Below are positions 1 to 8,362 of a stretch of 64,000 nt of DNA, piece after piece; within the stretch, counting starts at the first letter, position 1; each line of letters opens with the position of its first letter. Source of the stretch: Diplonema papillatum (lineage: Eukaryota > Euglenozoa > Diplonemea > Diplonemida > Diplonemidae); contig JAPJBO010000712.1 in the NCBI GenBank assembly GCA_030068145.1, positions 1 through 64,000 on the forward strand, written 5' to 3'. The notes under the pieces are model-generated. The model worked only from the letters and a program-made list of their open reading frames with translations, did not search any database and was not told where the DNA came from. The translations under genes were made by a program, and so were the position numbers.

Positions 1-36
<36 letters not shown>
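1..36. repeat. (GA)n microsatellite
   Basis: The window opens in a GA dinucleotide run that directly abuts the A1 repeat of the first RT element. The same arrangement (GAGAG then TTTGAATAG) recurs before the other two element copies. Confidence 0.95.
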
Positions 37-40
<4 letters not shown>

Positions 41-2626
41 AATAGAGCATCTATTTGGTATCGGAAAGTAGGTGCGAGATCAGGCAAACCTTGTGCGCTA
101 GCTTCGTTTAACCGTGAATCTAATAATCAGGGCTTACCCCACATTCTCGCTTTCATTTTATTTCCATTCTCCCCAAGTAATAATGCCGATCCGCAAGGAT
201 AGCCGCACGCGCCGGGCCGCGCTGAACCGTCGACGGGTGATGGATCCTGACTGGGCGGCTGCTGAGGAAGCGGCGGACGGGGCCACGCGGGAGTGGCGCA
301 TGTGGAACCCGTGCGAGCCCGGGGAGACGATGCACGCCCCTCCTCTTGCGGGAAAGGAAGGAAGGACCGGTCGCTGCTGAGGACCGGCTTGGAACGGTCG
401 CTGGGGGCTGGCCCCCCCAGCCGACTCCGAACTTGAAGGACCTGGCGGGAGCATGACGACTGCTCTGCTCTCGTCGCCTGCTGACGATGGCGGAAAGCAG
501 GAAGACCCGGGAAGCGCACCGACCAATGCTCCCGGGCACCACCCAGCTCGCCCCTCCTTCTGCACAGTCGTTTCCCAACGCGACAGAAACCCTGCCCGAC
601 GCCGGCTTTTTGCCTCGGCAGGTCAGGTTGAAGTCGCGAAGGTCGAGACGCTCAGGGGGAGGCAGCTTTTCCTGCGGTCCACCCCCACTTCTACGACCCC
701 CCGACCGCATTCCCCTCGGCTACCTGCCACCGAGACGAGGGGCCTCACTCCGGGAATCGGTGCCCCGAGATCGACGAGGCCGCTCGACGTCACGGCTGTG
801 CCGCCGATCGATCTCCGCGGCCTCCGGAGCCTAGCTGCCCCGGGCCCGCTTGCACGCCTGCTCGACCTCCTGACGACGACACTCCTTCCGTCGGAAGTTG
901 TTGGAAGTGCCTGTCCTGCCGGGTCGGAAGAGCGACGCATTTGCCCGGCATGCGGTGACGCTGGAAGGTGTCGGGTTTGTGGAGCGGGTTCCTCGGTCGC
1001 AGCCGCTGAAGTGCGTCCTGCCGGCATTCGCCGTCGAGAAGGGCGAGCAGCACTCGCGCGCCATCGTCGACGGCCGCCCGCTGAACGAGCTGATGGAGCC
1101 CCCGCCGAAGTTCAGCCTCTTGCGTGTCGACGAGGTCATCAAGAAGATGATGTCGAAGTCACACGCAGTCGTAGTTGACCTGAAGTCCTACTTTTTCCAA
1201 TTCCCAGTAGGACGGTCGACGTCGGCATTCTTCGGGCTTCGAACGAAGAGGCGGACGGGGGCGTGGCCCTGTATCGGTGGCGCCGTCTGACGATGGGCTG
1301 GTCGTACTCGCCGGTGATTGCGCAGGACTCCGCACTCGTCGTCACGGAGCCTGCGAAGGACGACAGGGTCGTCTGGTACGACGACTGGCCCTCGTCGGTG
1401 ACTGTCCGGACGCGCTTCGCGCAGTGCGCGACCGAGTCCTGCGACGCGCCCGCCAGGTGCGCATGACGGTCAACGACGAAAGTCCGTCCTCGAGCCCAGC
1501 TCGACGCCGGTTGTCTTGGGGGTCGAGTTTGACCTCGCGGCGAAGAGGTACCGACTGAAGCAGGAGTGGGCGAGGAAGGCGCACCTCCTCTTTTGCTCGG
1601 TCGGTTCGATGCAGATGACTTTGCGTGGCGTTTGGAAGGTCGTCGGAACCGCCATTTGGGCATGGACGGTGTGGGGCACGCCACTCTGCAGAGTTAGCCC
1701 GGTGCTTGCGTGGATGGGGACCCTGGCGCACCAAGTCCTGACCGGTTCCCTGGGCTGGGAGTCGCTGGTCCGCGTGAGCGACGACGTTTTTCCGTTCCTT
1801 GCGGGAGTGAGACGGCGTCTGTCGGGCAATCGTGGGTCGTTTTCGACTCGAAGCAACGGGACACCCTCGTGGAGGCGTGGTCCGACGCCAGCATGCAGGG
1901 ATGGGCCTGGCTGGTGGGTTCCATGGCGATGTGGGGCCCATGGAGGGATGCACCGCAGCACATCTTCTTCGCCGAGCTTACGGCGGCCAAGTTTGCGGTT
2001 GCGTATGCGGCTTCGCGGTCTCCGCTGTCGACAATCAGAATATTTGTCGACAACTTGCCCGCCGTCAACTGCCTGAAGAACTGGAAGTCGAAGACCGAGC
2101 TCGGGAACCTCATCCTGTGCCAGGTGCGCGACGTCTTGGAGGAACACCAGTGTATCCTCGAGACTGTATGGGTCCCGACTGCTGAACAACTGGCAGACGT
2201 CTGGACACGAGATCCATACAGGCGGGGTATCCGGCCGCCCCGGACCCCGTTCTGTGTTGCATGAGGTTCCTTACCTCGAAAGTTTTGTATTTGCGCTCCT
2301 GATAGCGCTGTTTTTTTTTGCGAGACCCGGAGGCAGCGGGATCTCAGCTCATTGAGTTTCACGTCCAGGGATTTTTATTCCACATTCTCGCTTTCATTTC
2401 ACCAACCCTGGACCTTTATTATTCACCGTTTCTGCCAACGCGACCTTTTCCGAGTTTGAATAGAGTATCTATTTGGTATCGGAAAGTAGGTGCGAGATCA
2501 GGCAAACCTTGTGCGCTAGCTTCGTTTAACCGTGAATCTAATAATCAGGGCTTACCCCACATTCTCGCTTTCATTTCACCAACCCTGCGACCTTTATTAT
2601 TTCACCGTTTCTGCCAGCGCGACCTT

Positions 2627-2633
<7 letters not shown>
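37..2633 (+). mobile_element. Split-direct-repeat RT element, copy 1 (frame-disrupted)
   Basis: The element begins with repeat A1 (37 to about 160) and continues with the ORF region (183-2264). It ends with B1 (2379-2454), A2 (2455 to about 2575) and B2 (2557-2633). A and B overlap in the 19-base string CACATTCTCGCTTTCATTT. The order A1-ORFs-B1-A2-B2 is that of split direct repeats known from Ngaro/VIPER/PAT elements of the DIRS order. The junctions read CCGAG followed by TTTGAATAG, and GA-rich DNA flanks both ends. No tyrosine recombinase or integrase frame is visible. Assignment to the DIRS order is inferred from repeat topology and from the RT-RNase H arrangement. Confidence 0.75.
183..2264 (+). 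pseudogene. RT/RNase H gene of copy 1, broken by many single-base deletions
   Basis: The same leader ORF and RT-RNase H coding region as in copy 2 can be followed end to end, but the frame breaks repeatedly. Compared with copy 2, nearly all differences are single missing bases (near 391, 562, 589, 626, 646, 676, 709, 727, 836, 873, 1249, 1388, 1480 and others), often in short homopolymers, while substitutions are rare. The leader ORF (183-380), GGGAAAG heptamer (350-356) and following hairpin (367-387) are intact. A decayed gene normally gathers substitutions as well, so low-accuracy consensus at a contig end is as likely as true pseudogenisation. Confidence 0.8.
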
Positions 2634-2689
<56 letters not shown>

Positions 2690-2842
2690 AGAGAAGAAGA
2701 AAAAGAAGAAGAAGAAGAAGAAGAAGAAGAAGAAGAAGAAGAAGAAGAAGAAGAAGAAGAAGAAGAAGAAGAAGAAGAAGAAGAAGAAGAAGAAGAAGAA
2801 GAAGAAGAAGAAGAAGAAGAAGAAGAGAGAAGAGAGAGAGAG
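2631..2842. repeat. (GA)n / (GAA)n microsatellite
   Basis: About 210 bases of GA repeats grade into a long GAA/AAG run and back to GA, lying between the B2 repeat of copy 1 and the A1 repeat of copy 2. The long Glu-only or Lys-only frames it creates are not genes. Confidence 0.95.
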
Positions 2843-2987
2843 TTTGAATAGAGTATCTATTTGGTATCGGAAAGTAGGTGCGAGATCAGGCAAACCTTGT
2901 GCGCTAGCTTCGTTTAACCGTGAATCTAATAATCAGGGCTTACCCCACATTCTCGCTTTCATTTTATTCCATTCTCCCCAAGTAATA

Positions 2988-3185
2988 ATGCCGATCCGCA
3001 AGGATAGCCGCACGCGCCGGGCCGCGCTGAACCGTCGACGGGTGATGGATCCTGACTGGGCGGCTGCTGAGGAAGCGGCGGACGGGGCCACGCGGGAGTG
3101 GCGCATGTGGAACCCGTGCGAGCCCGGGGAGACGATGCACGCCCCTCCTCTTGCGGGAAAGGAAGGAAGGACCGGTCGCTGCTGA
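2988..3185 (+). CDS. Leader ORF (65 aa) of RT element copy 2, Gag-like position
   Basis: This small basic/acidic protein starts MPIRKDSRTRRAALNRR and is followed by an acidic helix-like stretch (DPDWAAAEEAADGATREW). The copy 3 version has the same length of 65 aa, with a substituted but gap-free sequence. That suggests it is translated and under constraint. The ATG at 2988 is chosen because the homologous ATGs at 183 and 5838 begin the same conserved block just after the A1 repeat. Its last codons overlap the RT frame, and the GGGAAAG heptamer sits in its reading phase. I recognise no domain. By position it would be the product made when no frameshift occurs. Confidence 0.6.
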   Translation: MPIRKDSRTRRAALNRRRVMDPDWAAAEEAADGATREWRMWNPCEPGETMHAPPLAGKEGRTGRC

Positions 3186-5089
3186 GGACCGGCTTGGAAC
3201 GGTCGCCTGGGGGCTGGTCCCCCCCAGCCGACTCCGAACTTGAAGGACCTGGCGGGAGCATGACGACTGCTCTGCTCTCGTCGCCTGCTGACGATGGCGG
3301 AAAGCAGGAAGACCCGGGAAGCGCACCGACCAATGCTCCCGGGCACCACCCAGCTCGCCCCTCCTTCTGCGACAGTCGTTTCCCAACGCGACAGAAACCC
3401 TTGCCCGACGCCGGCTTTTTGCCTCGGCAGGTCAGGGGGTTGAAGTCGCGAAGGTCGAGACTGCTCAGGGGAAGGCAGCTTTTCCTGCGGCTCCACCCCC
3501 ACTTCTACGACCCCCCGACCGCAGTTCCCCTCGGCTACCTGCCACCGGAGACGAGGGGCCTCACTCCGGGAATCGGTGCCCCGAGATCGACGAGGCCGCT
3601 CGACGTCACGGCTGTGCCGCCGATCGATCTCCGCGGCCTCCGGAGCCTAGCTGGCCCCGGGGCCCGCTTGCACGGCCTGCTCGACCTCCTGACGGACGGA
3701 CACTCCTTCCGTCGGAAGTTGTTGGAAGTGCCTGTCCTGCCGGGTCGGAAGAGCGACGCATTTGCCCGGCATGCGGTGACGCTGGAAGGTGTCGGGTTTG
3801 TGGAGCGGGTTCCTCGGTCGCAGCCGCTGAAGTGCGTCCTGCCGGCATTCGCCGTCGAGAAGGGCGAGCAGCACTCGCGCGCCATCGTCGACGGCCGCCC
3901 GCTGAACGAGCTGATGGAGCCCCCGCCGAAGTTCAGCCTCTTGCGTGTCGACGAGGTCATCAAGAAGATGATGTCGAAGTCACACGCAGTCGTAGTTGAC
4001 CTGAAGTCCTACTTTTTCCAATTCCCAGTAGGACGGTCGACGTCGGCATTCTTCGGGCTTCGAACGAAGAGGCCGGACGGGGGCGTGGCCCTGTATCGGT
4101 GGCGCCGTCTGACGATGGGCTGGTCGTACTCGCCGGTGATTGCGCAGGACTCCGCACTCGTCGTCACGGAGCCTGCGAAGGACGACAGGGTCGTCTGGTA
4201 CGACGACTGGGCCCTCGTCGGTGACTGTCCGGACGCGCTTCGCGCAGTGCGCGACCGAGTCCTGCGACGCGCCCGCCAGGTGCGCATGACGGTCAACGAC
4301 GAGAAGTCCGTCCTCGAGCCCAGCTCGACGCCGGTTGTCTTGGGGGTCGAGTTTGACCTCGCGGCGAAGAGGTACCGACTGAAGCAGGAGTGGGCGAGGA
4401 AGGCGCACCTCCTCTTTTGCTCGGTCGGTTCGATGCAGATGACTTTGCGTGGCGTTTGGAAGGTCGTCGGAACCGCCATTTGGGCATGGACGGTGTGGGG
4501 CACGCCACTCTGCAGAGTTAGCCCGGTGCTTGCGTGGATGGGGACCCTGGCGCACCAAGTCCTGACCGGTTCCCTGGGCTGGGAGTCGCTGGTCCGCGTG
4601 AGCGACGACGTTTTTCCGTTCCTTGCGGGAGTGAGACGGCGTCTGTCGGGCAACCGGTGGGTCGTTTTCGACTCGAAGCAACGGGACACCCTCGTGGAGG
4701 CGTGGTCCGACGCCAGCATGCAGGGATGGGCCTGGCTGGTGGGTTCCATGGCGATGTGGGGCCCATGGAGGGATGCACCGCAGCACATCTTCTTCGCCGA
4801 GCTTACGGCGGCCAAGTTTGCGGTTGCGTATGCGGCTTCGCGGTCTCCGCTGTCGACAATCAGAATATTTGTCGACAACTTGCCCGCCGTCAACTGCCTG
4901 AAGAACTGGAAGTCGAAGACCGAGCTCGGGAACCTCATCCTGTGCCAGGTCCGCGACGTCTTGGAGGAACACCAGTGTATCCTCGAGACTGTATGGGTCC
5001 CGACTGCTGAACAACTGGCAGACGTCTGGACACGAGATCCATACAGGCGGGGTATCCGGCCGCCCCGGACCCCGTTCTGTGTTGCATGA
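3098..5089 (+). CDS. Reverse transcriptase/RNase H polyprotein of RT element, copy 2
   Basis: The frame has 663 codons from the first ATG, but the natural product is probably a fusion made by a -1 shift at 3155-3161 from the leader ORF. The N-terminal ~200 residues are Arg/Pro-rich and unrecognised. The RT domain follows: a RAIVDGRPLN block, motif A with Asp301 (VVVDLKSYF), and a catalytic box WYDDW at 367-371 instead of the usual [FY]xDD. The RNase H domain shows four acidic positions: Asp538 (WSDAS), Glu568 (FFAELTAAK), Asp593 (IFVDNLPA) and Asp642 (EQLADVW). The RAIVDGRPLN style resembles DIRS/LTR-type polymerases rather than non-LTR ones. The protein would copy the element RNA and remove the RNA strand. 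The copy looks potentially active. Confidence 0.85.
   Translation: MAHVEPVRARGDDARPSSCGKGRKDRSLLRTGLERSPGGWSPPADSELEGPGGSMTTALLSSPADDGGKQEDPGSAPTNAPGHHPARPSFCDSRFPTRQKPLPDAGFLPRQVRGLKSRRSRLLRGRQLFLRLHPHFYDPPTAVPLGYLPPETRGLTPGIGAPRSTRPLDVTAVPPIDLRGLRSLAGPGARLHGLLDLLTDGHSFRRKLLEVPVLPGRKSDAFARHAVTLEGVGFVERVPRSQPLKCVLPAFAVEKGEQHSRAIVDGRPLNELMEPPPKFSLLRVDEVIKKMMSKSHAVVVDLKSYFFQFPVGRSTSAFFGLRTKRPDGGVALYRWRRLTMGWSYSPVIAQDSALVVTEPAKDDRVVWYDDWALVGDCPDALRAVRDRVLRRARQVRMTVNDEKSVLEPSSTPVVLGVEFDLAAKRYRLKQEWARKAHLLFCSVGSMQMTLRGVWKVVGTAIWAWTVWGTPLCRVSPVLAWMGTLAHQVLTGSLGWESLVRVSDDVFPFLAGVRRRLSGNRWVVFDSKQRDTLVEAWSDASMQGWAWLVGSMAMWGPWRDAPQHIFFAELTAAKFAVAYAASRSPLSTIRIFVDNLPAVNCLKNWKSKTELGNLILCQVRDVLEEHQCILETVWVPTAEQLADVWTRDPYRRGIRPPRTPFCVA
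3155..3192 (+). promoter_or_regulatory. Putative -1 ribosomal frameshift signal (copy 2)
   Basis: The heptamer GGGAAAG (3155-3161) is phased X_XXY_YYZ in the leader frame (codons GCG GGA AAG). After a 10-base spacer comes a hairpin with arms CCGGTC (3172-3177) and GACCGG (3187-3192) and a 9-base loop that contains the leader stop TGA (3183-3185). A one-base backward slip joins the leader to the RT frame. The same heptamer, spacing and arms occur in copy 3 although spacer and loop bases differ. Confidence 0.65.
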
Positions 5090-5453
5090 GGTTCCTTACC
5101 TCGAAAGTTTTGTATTTGCGCTCCTGATAGCGCTGTTTTCTTTTTGCGAGACCCGGAGGCAGCGGGATCTCAGCTCATTGAGTTTCACGTCCAGGGATTT
5201 TATTCCACATTCTCGCTTTCATTTCACCAACCCTGCGACCTTTATTATTTCACCGTTTCTGCCAGCGCGACCTTTTCCGAGTTTGAATAGAGTATCTATT
5301 TGGTATCGGAAAGTAGGTGCGAGATCAGGCAAACCTTGTGCGCTAGCTTCGTTTAACCGTGAATCTAATAATCAGGGCTTACCCCACATTCTCGCTTTCA
5401 TTTCACCAACCCTGCGACCTTTATTATTTCACCGTTTCTGCCAGCGCGACCTT

Positions 5454-5456
<3 letters not shown>

Positions 5457-5516
<60 letters not shown>
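5457..5516. repeat. (GA)n microsatellite
   Basis: A GA run follows directly from the CCGAG end of B2 of copy 2. Confidence 0.95.
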
Positions 5517-5517
<1 letters not shown>

Positions 5518-5671
5518 ACAAAACAAAAAGAGATTCCGTGTCGGGCCTTTGTCACGCCTTAGCAGTCCCCACGCCTTAGCAGTCCCAGGGCCCGGTCCCA
5601 CCCTCCTGTCATTTTTTCGTGTTCTCGTTGTCATCGCTATCGCGCTGACTTTCCGAGAGAGAGAGAGAGAG
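5517..5671. other. Spacer with short duplication and a second GA run
   Basis: This short non-coding spacer contains two adjacent copies of ACGCCTTAGCAGTCCC. It ends in GCGCTGACTTTCCGAG plus a GA run (5655-5671). The ending resembles a diverged B-repeat terminus (compare GCGCGACCTTTTCCGAG), so an older element end may lie here. Confidence 0.5.
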
Positions 5672-5837
5672 TTTGAATAGAGCATCTATTTGGTATCGGA
5701 AAGTAGGTGCGAGATCAGGCAAACCTTGTGCGCTAGCTTCGTTTAACCGTGAATCTAATAATCAGGGCTTACCCCACATTCTCGCTTTCATTTTTATTTC
5801 CATTCTCCTCCTAATCATACACTACCCTCCGGGAAAA

Positions 5838-6035
5838 ATGCCGGTACACACGGGTAGCACGCGCCGCCGGGCCGCACGGACCAGCCGTCGGCTGATGGAT
5901 CCTGACTGGGCGGCGGCTGAGGAAGCTGCCGACAAGGCCACCCGGGAGTGGCGGGTATGGAACCCTTGCGAGCCCGGGGAGTCGGCGGCCCCCCGTTCGC
6001 CGGCGGGAAAGGGGGAGAAAGCCGGTCGGAGCTGA
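5838..6035 (+). CDS. Leader ORF (65 aa) of RT element copy 3
   Basis: This is the homologue of the copy 2 leader, 65 aa with no length change. The central block MDPDWAAAEEAAD and the segment WNPCEPGE are retained while flanking residues differ. The retained length despite many base changes argues that it is translated. It ends TGA at 6033-6035, inside the loop of the frameshift hairpin. Confidence 0.6.
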   Translation: MPVHTGSTRRRAARTSRRLMDPDWAAAEEAADKATREWRVWNPCEPGESAAPRSPAGKGEKAGRS

Positions 6036-8056
6036 AGACCGGCATGGAACGGTCGTCTGGGGACTGGTCCCCCCTGGCCGACTGCAGACTTGAAGGACCT
6101 GGCGGGAGTACGACGGAGGCTCTACTCCCGCCTCCGGCTGGCAACGCCGCACAACGCGAAGACCCGGGAAGCGCTTCCACGAATGCACCCGGGCACTCGG
6201 AATTAGCTCATCCTACCCTTTGCGACAGCCGTTTCCCGACACGACAGAAACAACCCTTGCCCGACGCCGGCTTCTCGCCTCGGCAGGTCAGGGGGTTGAA
6301 GTCGCGAAGGTCCAGGTTGCTCAGGGGGAGGAGGCTTTTCCTCCGGCTCCACCCCCATTTCTACGACCCTCCTACCGCAGTTCCTCTCGGGTACCTCCCA
6401 CCAGAAACGAGAGGTCTCATTCCGGGCATCGGTGCCCCGAGATCTGCGAGGCCGCTAGACGTCACGGCAGTGCCGCCGATCGATCTCCGCAAGCTCCGGA
6501 GCCTCGCCGGCCCCGGGGCCCGCTTGCACGGCTTGCTTGACCTCCTAACGGACGGGCACTCCTTCCGACGGAAGTTGTTGGGCACTCCTCTCGTGCCGGG
6601 TCGGAAGAGCGACGCGTTTGCCCGCCATGCGCAGACGCTGGAAAGCGTTGGGTTTGTGGAGCGCGTCCCCCGTTCGGAGCCGCTGAAGTGCGTCCTTCCG
6701 GCTTTTGCTGTTGAAAAGGGCGAACAGCACTCGCGGGCCATCGTTGACGGCCGCCCGCTGAACGAGCTGATGGAGCCCCCGCCGAAGTTCAGCCTCTTGC
6801 GTGTCGACGAGGTCATCGCCAAGATGATGTCGAAGTCGTACGCAGTCGTCGTTGACCTGAAGTCCTACTTCTTCCAGTTCCCAGTAGGACGGTCGACGTC
6901 AGCTTTCTTCGGGCTCCGCACAAGGAAGCTCGACGGGGGCGTGGCTCTGTATAGGTGGCGCCGGCTGACGATGGGCTGGTCTTTCTCGCCCGTGATTGCG
7001 CAGGACTCGGCGCTTGTCATCACGGAGCCTGCCGGGGACGATAAGATAGTCTGGTACGACGACTGGGCCCTCGTTGAAGACTGTCCGGATGCGCTTCGCG
7101 CCGTGCGCGACCGAGTTTTGCGGCGTGCCCGCAAGGTGCGCATGACAGTCAACGACGAGAAGTCCGTCCTCGAGCCCAGCTCGAAACCAGTCGTCCTCGG
7201 GGTAGAATTCGACCTCGCGGCGAAGACGTACAGGCTGAAACAGGAGTGGGCGAGAAAAGCGCACCTGCTGTTTTGCTCAGCTGAGTCGGCACAGATGACC
7301 GTGCGCGGGATCTGGAAGGTCGTCGGGACCGCCATCTGGGCGTGGACGGTGTGGGGCACGCCGCTTTGCAGAGTGAGCCCGGTGCTTGCGTGGATGGGGA
7401 CACTGGCGCATCAGGTCCTAACAGGCACCCTGGGCTGGGAGTCGCTGGTTCGAGTGAGCGACGACGTCCTTCCTTTCCTTGCTGGGGTGAGGCGGCGTCT
7501 GTCGGGGAACCGGTGGGTCACGTTCGACATGCAGCAGCGGGATACCCTCGTCGAGGCATGGTCCGACGCCAGCATGCAGGGATGGGCCTGGCTAGTGGAT
7601 TCCATGGCAATGTGGGGACCGTGGAGAGATATCCCGCAGCATATCTTCTTTGCCGAATTAACGGCGGCAAAGTTTGCTATTGCGTACGCGGCTTCGCGCT
7701 CTCCGCTATCGACAATAAGAATCTTTGTCGACAACTTGCCCGCCGTGAACTGTCTGAGGAATTGGAAGTCGAAGACCCAACTCGGGAACTTCATCCTCTG
7801 CCAGGTCCGCGACGTGTTGGAAGTTCCTGCAACCGATTCAACGGACGCGCCGGCACGTCGAGCGGGTAGAACCCGTCGACGCAACAGTAGTCTCGAGCAG
7901 ACACTTCGACGCGTACACGGAGTCGGGCAAGCCCACCTCAGCGGCAGCTTGCTCCCCCCCCCGCCGGGACCTGGGGAGAGTGCGGACAGCGGGGGCTTCT
8001 CGATTTGGTATCGGAAAGTAGGTGCGAGATCAGGCAACTTTTTGTGCACTAATTGA
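5948..8056 (+). CDS. Reverse transcriptase/RNase H of copy 3, C-terminus replaced
   Basis: The frame has 702 codons from the first in-frame ATG and is probably entered by -1 frameshifting at 6005-6011. The RT is complete: RAIVDGRPLN, motif A VVVDLKSYFFQF and the catalytic WYDDW box. RNase H keeps the SDAS, FFAELTAAK and IFVDNLPAVN blocks. After CQVRDVLE the protein switches to a Thr/Arg/Pro-rich tail of about 70 residues unrelated to copies 1 and 2, so the final RNase H acidic block (EQLADVW) is missing. RNase H activity is therefore doubtful. The frame even reads into the A-type repeat at its end, which points to a recombined 3' end rather than an evolved tail. Confidence 0.75.
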   Translation: MAGMEPLRARGVGGPPFAGGKGGESRSELKTGMERSSGDWSPLADCRLEGPGGSTTEALLPPPAGNAAQREDPGSASTNAPGHSELAHPTLCDSRFPTRQKQPLPDAGFSPRQVRGLKSRRSRLLRGRRLFLRLHPHFYDPPTAVPLGYLPPETRGLIPGIGAPRSARPLDVTAVPPIDLRKLRSLAGPGARLHGLLDLLTDGHSFRRKLLGTPLVPGRKSDAFARHAQTLESVGFVERVPRSEPLKCVLPAFAVEKGEQHSRAIVDGRPLNELMEPPPKFSLLRVDEVIAKMMSKSYAVVVDLKSYFFQFPVGRSTSAFFGLRTRKLDGGVALYRWRRLTMGWSFSPVIAQDSALVITEPAGDDKIVWYDDWALVEDCPDALRAVRDRVLRRARKVRMTVNDEKSVLEPSSKPVVLGVEFDLAAKTYRLKQEWARKAHLLFCSAESAQMTVRGIWKVVGTAIWAWTVWGTPLCRVSPVLAWMGTLAHQVLTGTLGWESLVRVSDDVLPFLAGVRRRLSGNRWVTFDMQQRDTLVEAWSDASMQGWAWLVDSMAMWGPWRDIPQHIFFAELTAAKFAIAYAASRSPLSTIRIFVDNLPAVNCLRNWKSKTQLGNFILCQVRDVLEVPATDSTDAPARRAGRTRRRNSSLEQTLRRVHGVGQAHLSGSLLPPPPGPGESADSGGFSIWYRKVGARSGNFLCTN
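6005..6042 (+). promoter_or_regulatory. Putative -1 ribosomal frameshift signal (copy 3)
   Basis: GGGAAAG (6005-6011) lies in the same phase as in copy 2. A 10-base spacer of different sequence follows, then arms CCGGTC (6022-6027) and GACCGG (6037-6042) around a 9-base loop of different sequence. Confidence 0.65.
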
Positions 8057-8180
8057 ACATTTCCCGAGACTAGAGATGATAATAGCTCTGACGAGCCAAT
8101 CCCACTTTTTCGGGTCCGGGGGCACTTTTTTGTAGTGGTTTTTGGTATAGGGTCTCCATAGGTTTCTCCCCCTGGAAATT
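8057..8180. other. Unassigned spacer
   Basis: Non-coding DNA between the end of RT copy 3 and the tRNA-like piece. I see no feature in it. Confidence 0.5.
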
Positions 8181-8245
8181 GGCACCGTGATGGCAGAGTG
8201 ACCAGGAGTCCGGGAGGCCCGGGTTTGAACCCGGCCCCTAACTTG
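8181..8245 (+). mobile_element. tRNA-like / SINE-like fragment with A and B boxes
   Basis: An RNA polymerase III A-box-like string TGGCAGAGTGA (8191-8201) is followed 31 bases later by a B-box-like GGTTTGAACCC (8222-8232) inside a CCGGG/CCCGG stem-loop that resembles a T-arm. The A-to-B spacing is shorter than in a functional tRNA and no acceptor stem closes around it. A tRNA pseudogene or SINE head is more likely than a tRNA. Confidence 0.4.
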
Positions 8246-8249
8246 CCAC

Positions 8250-8362
8250 TACACGCCGCATCACTCGAACTTCGCTTCACCGGACCGAACCTTGCTTCAC
8301 CAGCTTAGCAACGCCCGAACTTAGCATTACTCGAACTTACGCTTCACCAGAACGTTACTGTT
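8250..8362 (-). repeat. Degenerate inverted relative of the 62-bp minisatellite
   Basis: Several imperfect units such as CTTCACCAG, CCCGAACTTAG and ACTCGAACTTA are the reverse complement of subunits of the array at 15068-15740 (TAAGTTCGAGTGATG, CTAAGTTCGGGCGAAG, AAGTTCTGGTGAAG). The two arrays therefore face each other across about 6.7 kb. Confidence 0.7.

Larger units (their letters stand above)
2843..5461 (+). mobile_element. Split-direct-repeat RT element, copy 2 (intact)
   Basis: Repeat A1 spans 2843 to about 2966. The leader ORF is at 2988 and the RT frame ends at 5089. B1 is at 5205-5281, A2 begins at 5282 and B2 runs 5384-5461 into GA DNA. The AB unit (A2 plus B2) is about 180 bp and is complete only at the 3' side, which is the split-direct-repeat signature. 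The 3' untranslated region holds a GCGCT/AGCGC hairpin followed by a T-rich run (about 5120-5143). No second enzyme such as a tyrosine recombinase, integrase or endonuclease is encoded, so integration functions would have to come in trans or from a mechanism I cannot see. Confidence 0.8.
5672..8036 (+). mobile_element. RT element, copy 3 (divergent, 3' end replaced)
   Basis: A1 starts at 5672 after a GA run and the leader ORF at 5838. The coding region is clearly diverged from copies 1 and 2, mostly at synonymous or conservative positions, so it is an older lineage. Homology to copy 2 stops at about 7820 in the RNase H domain. Unrelated sequence then runs to about 8001, and only a short A-type piece (GATTTGGTATCGGAAAGTAG onward, 8002-8036) returns. 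No B1-A2-B2 block is present. Confidence 0.7.

Noticed and set aside
2640-2850. Long poly-Glu and poly-Lys reading frames
   Set aside because: They are translations of the GA/GAA microsatellite and carry no independent coding signal.
8181-8245. Functional tRNA gene
   Set aside because: No acceptor or anticodon stem closes and the A-to-B spacing is too short.
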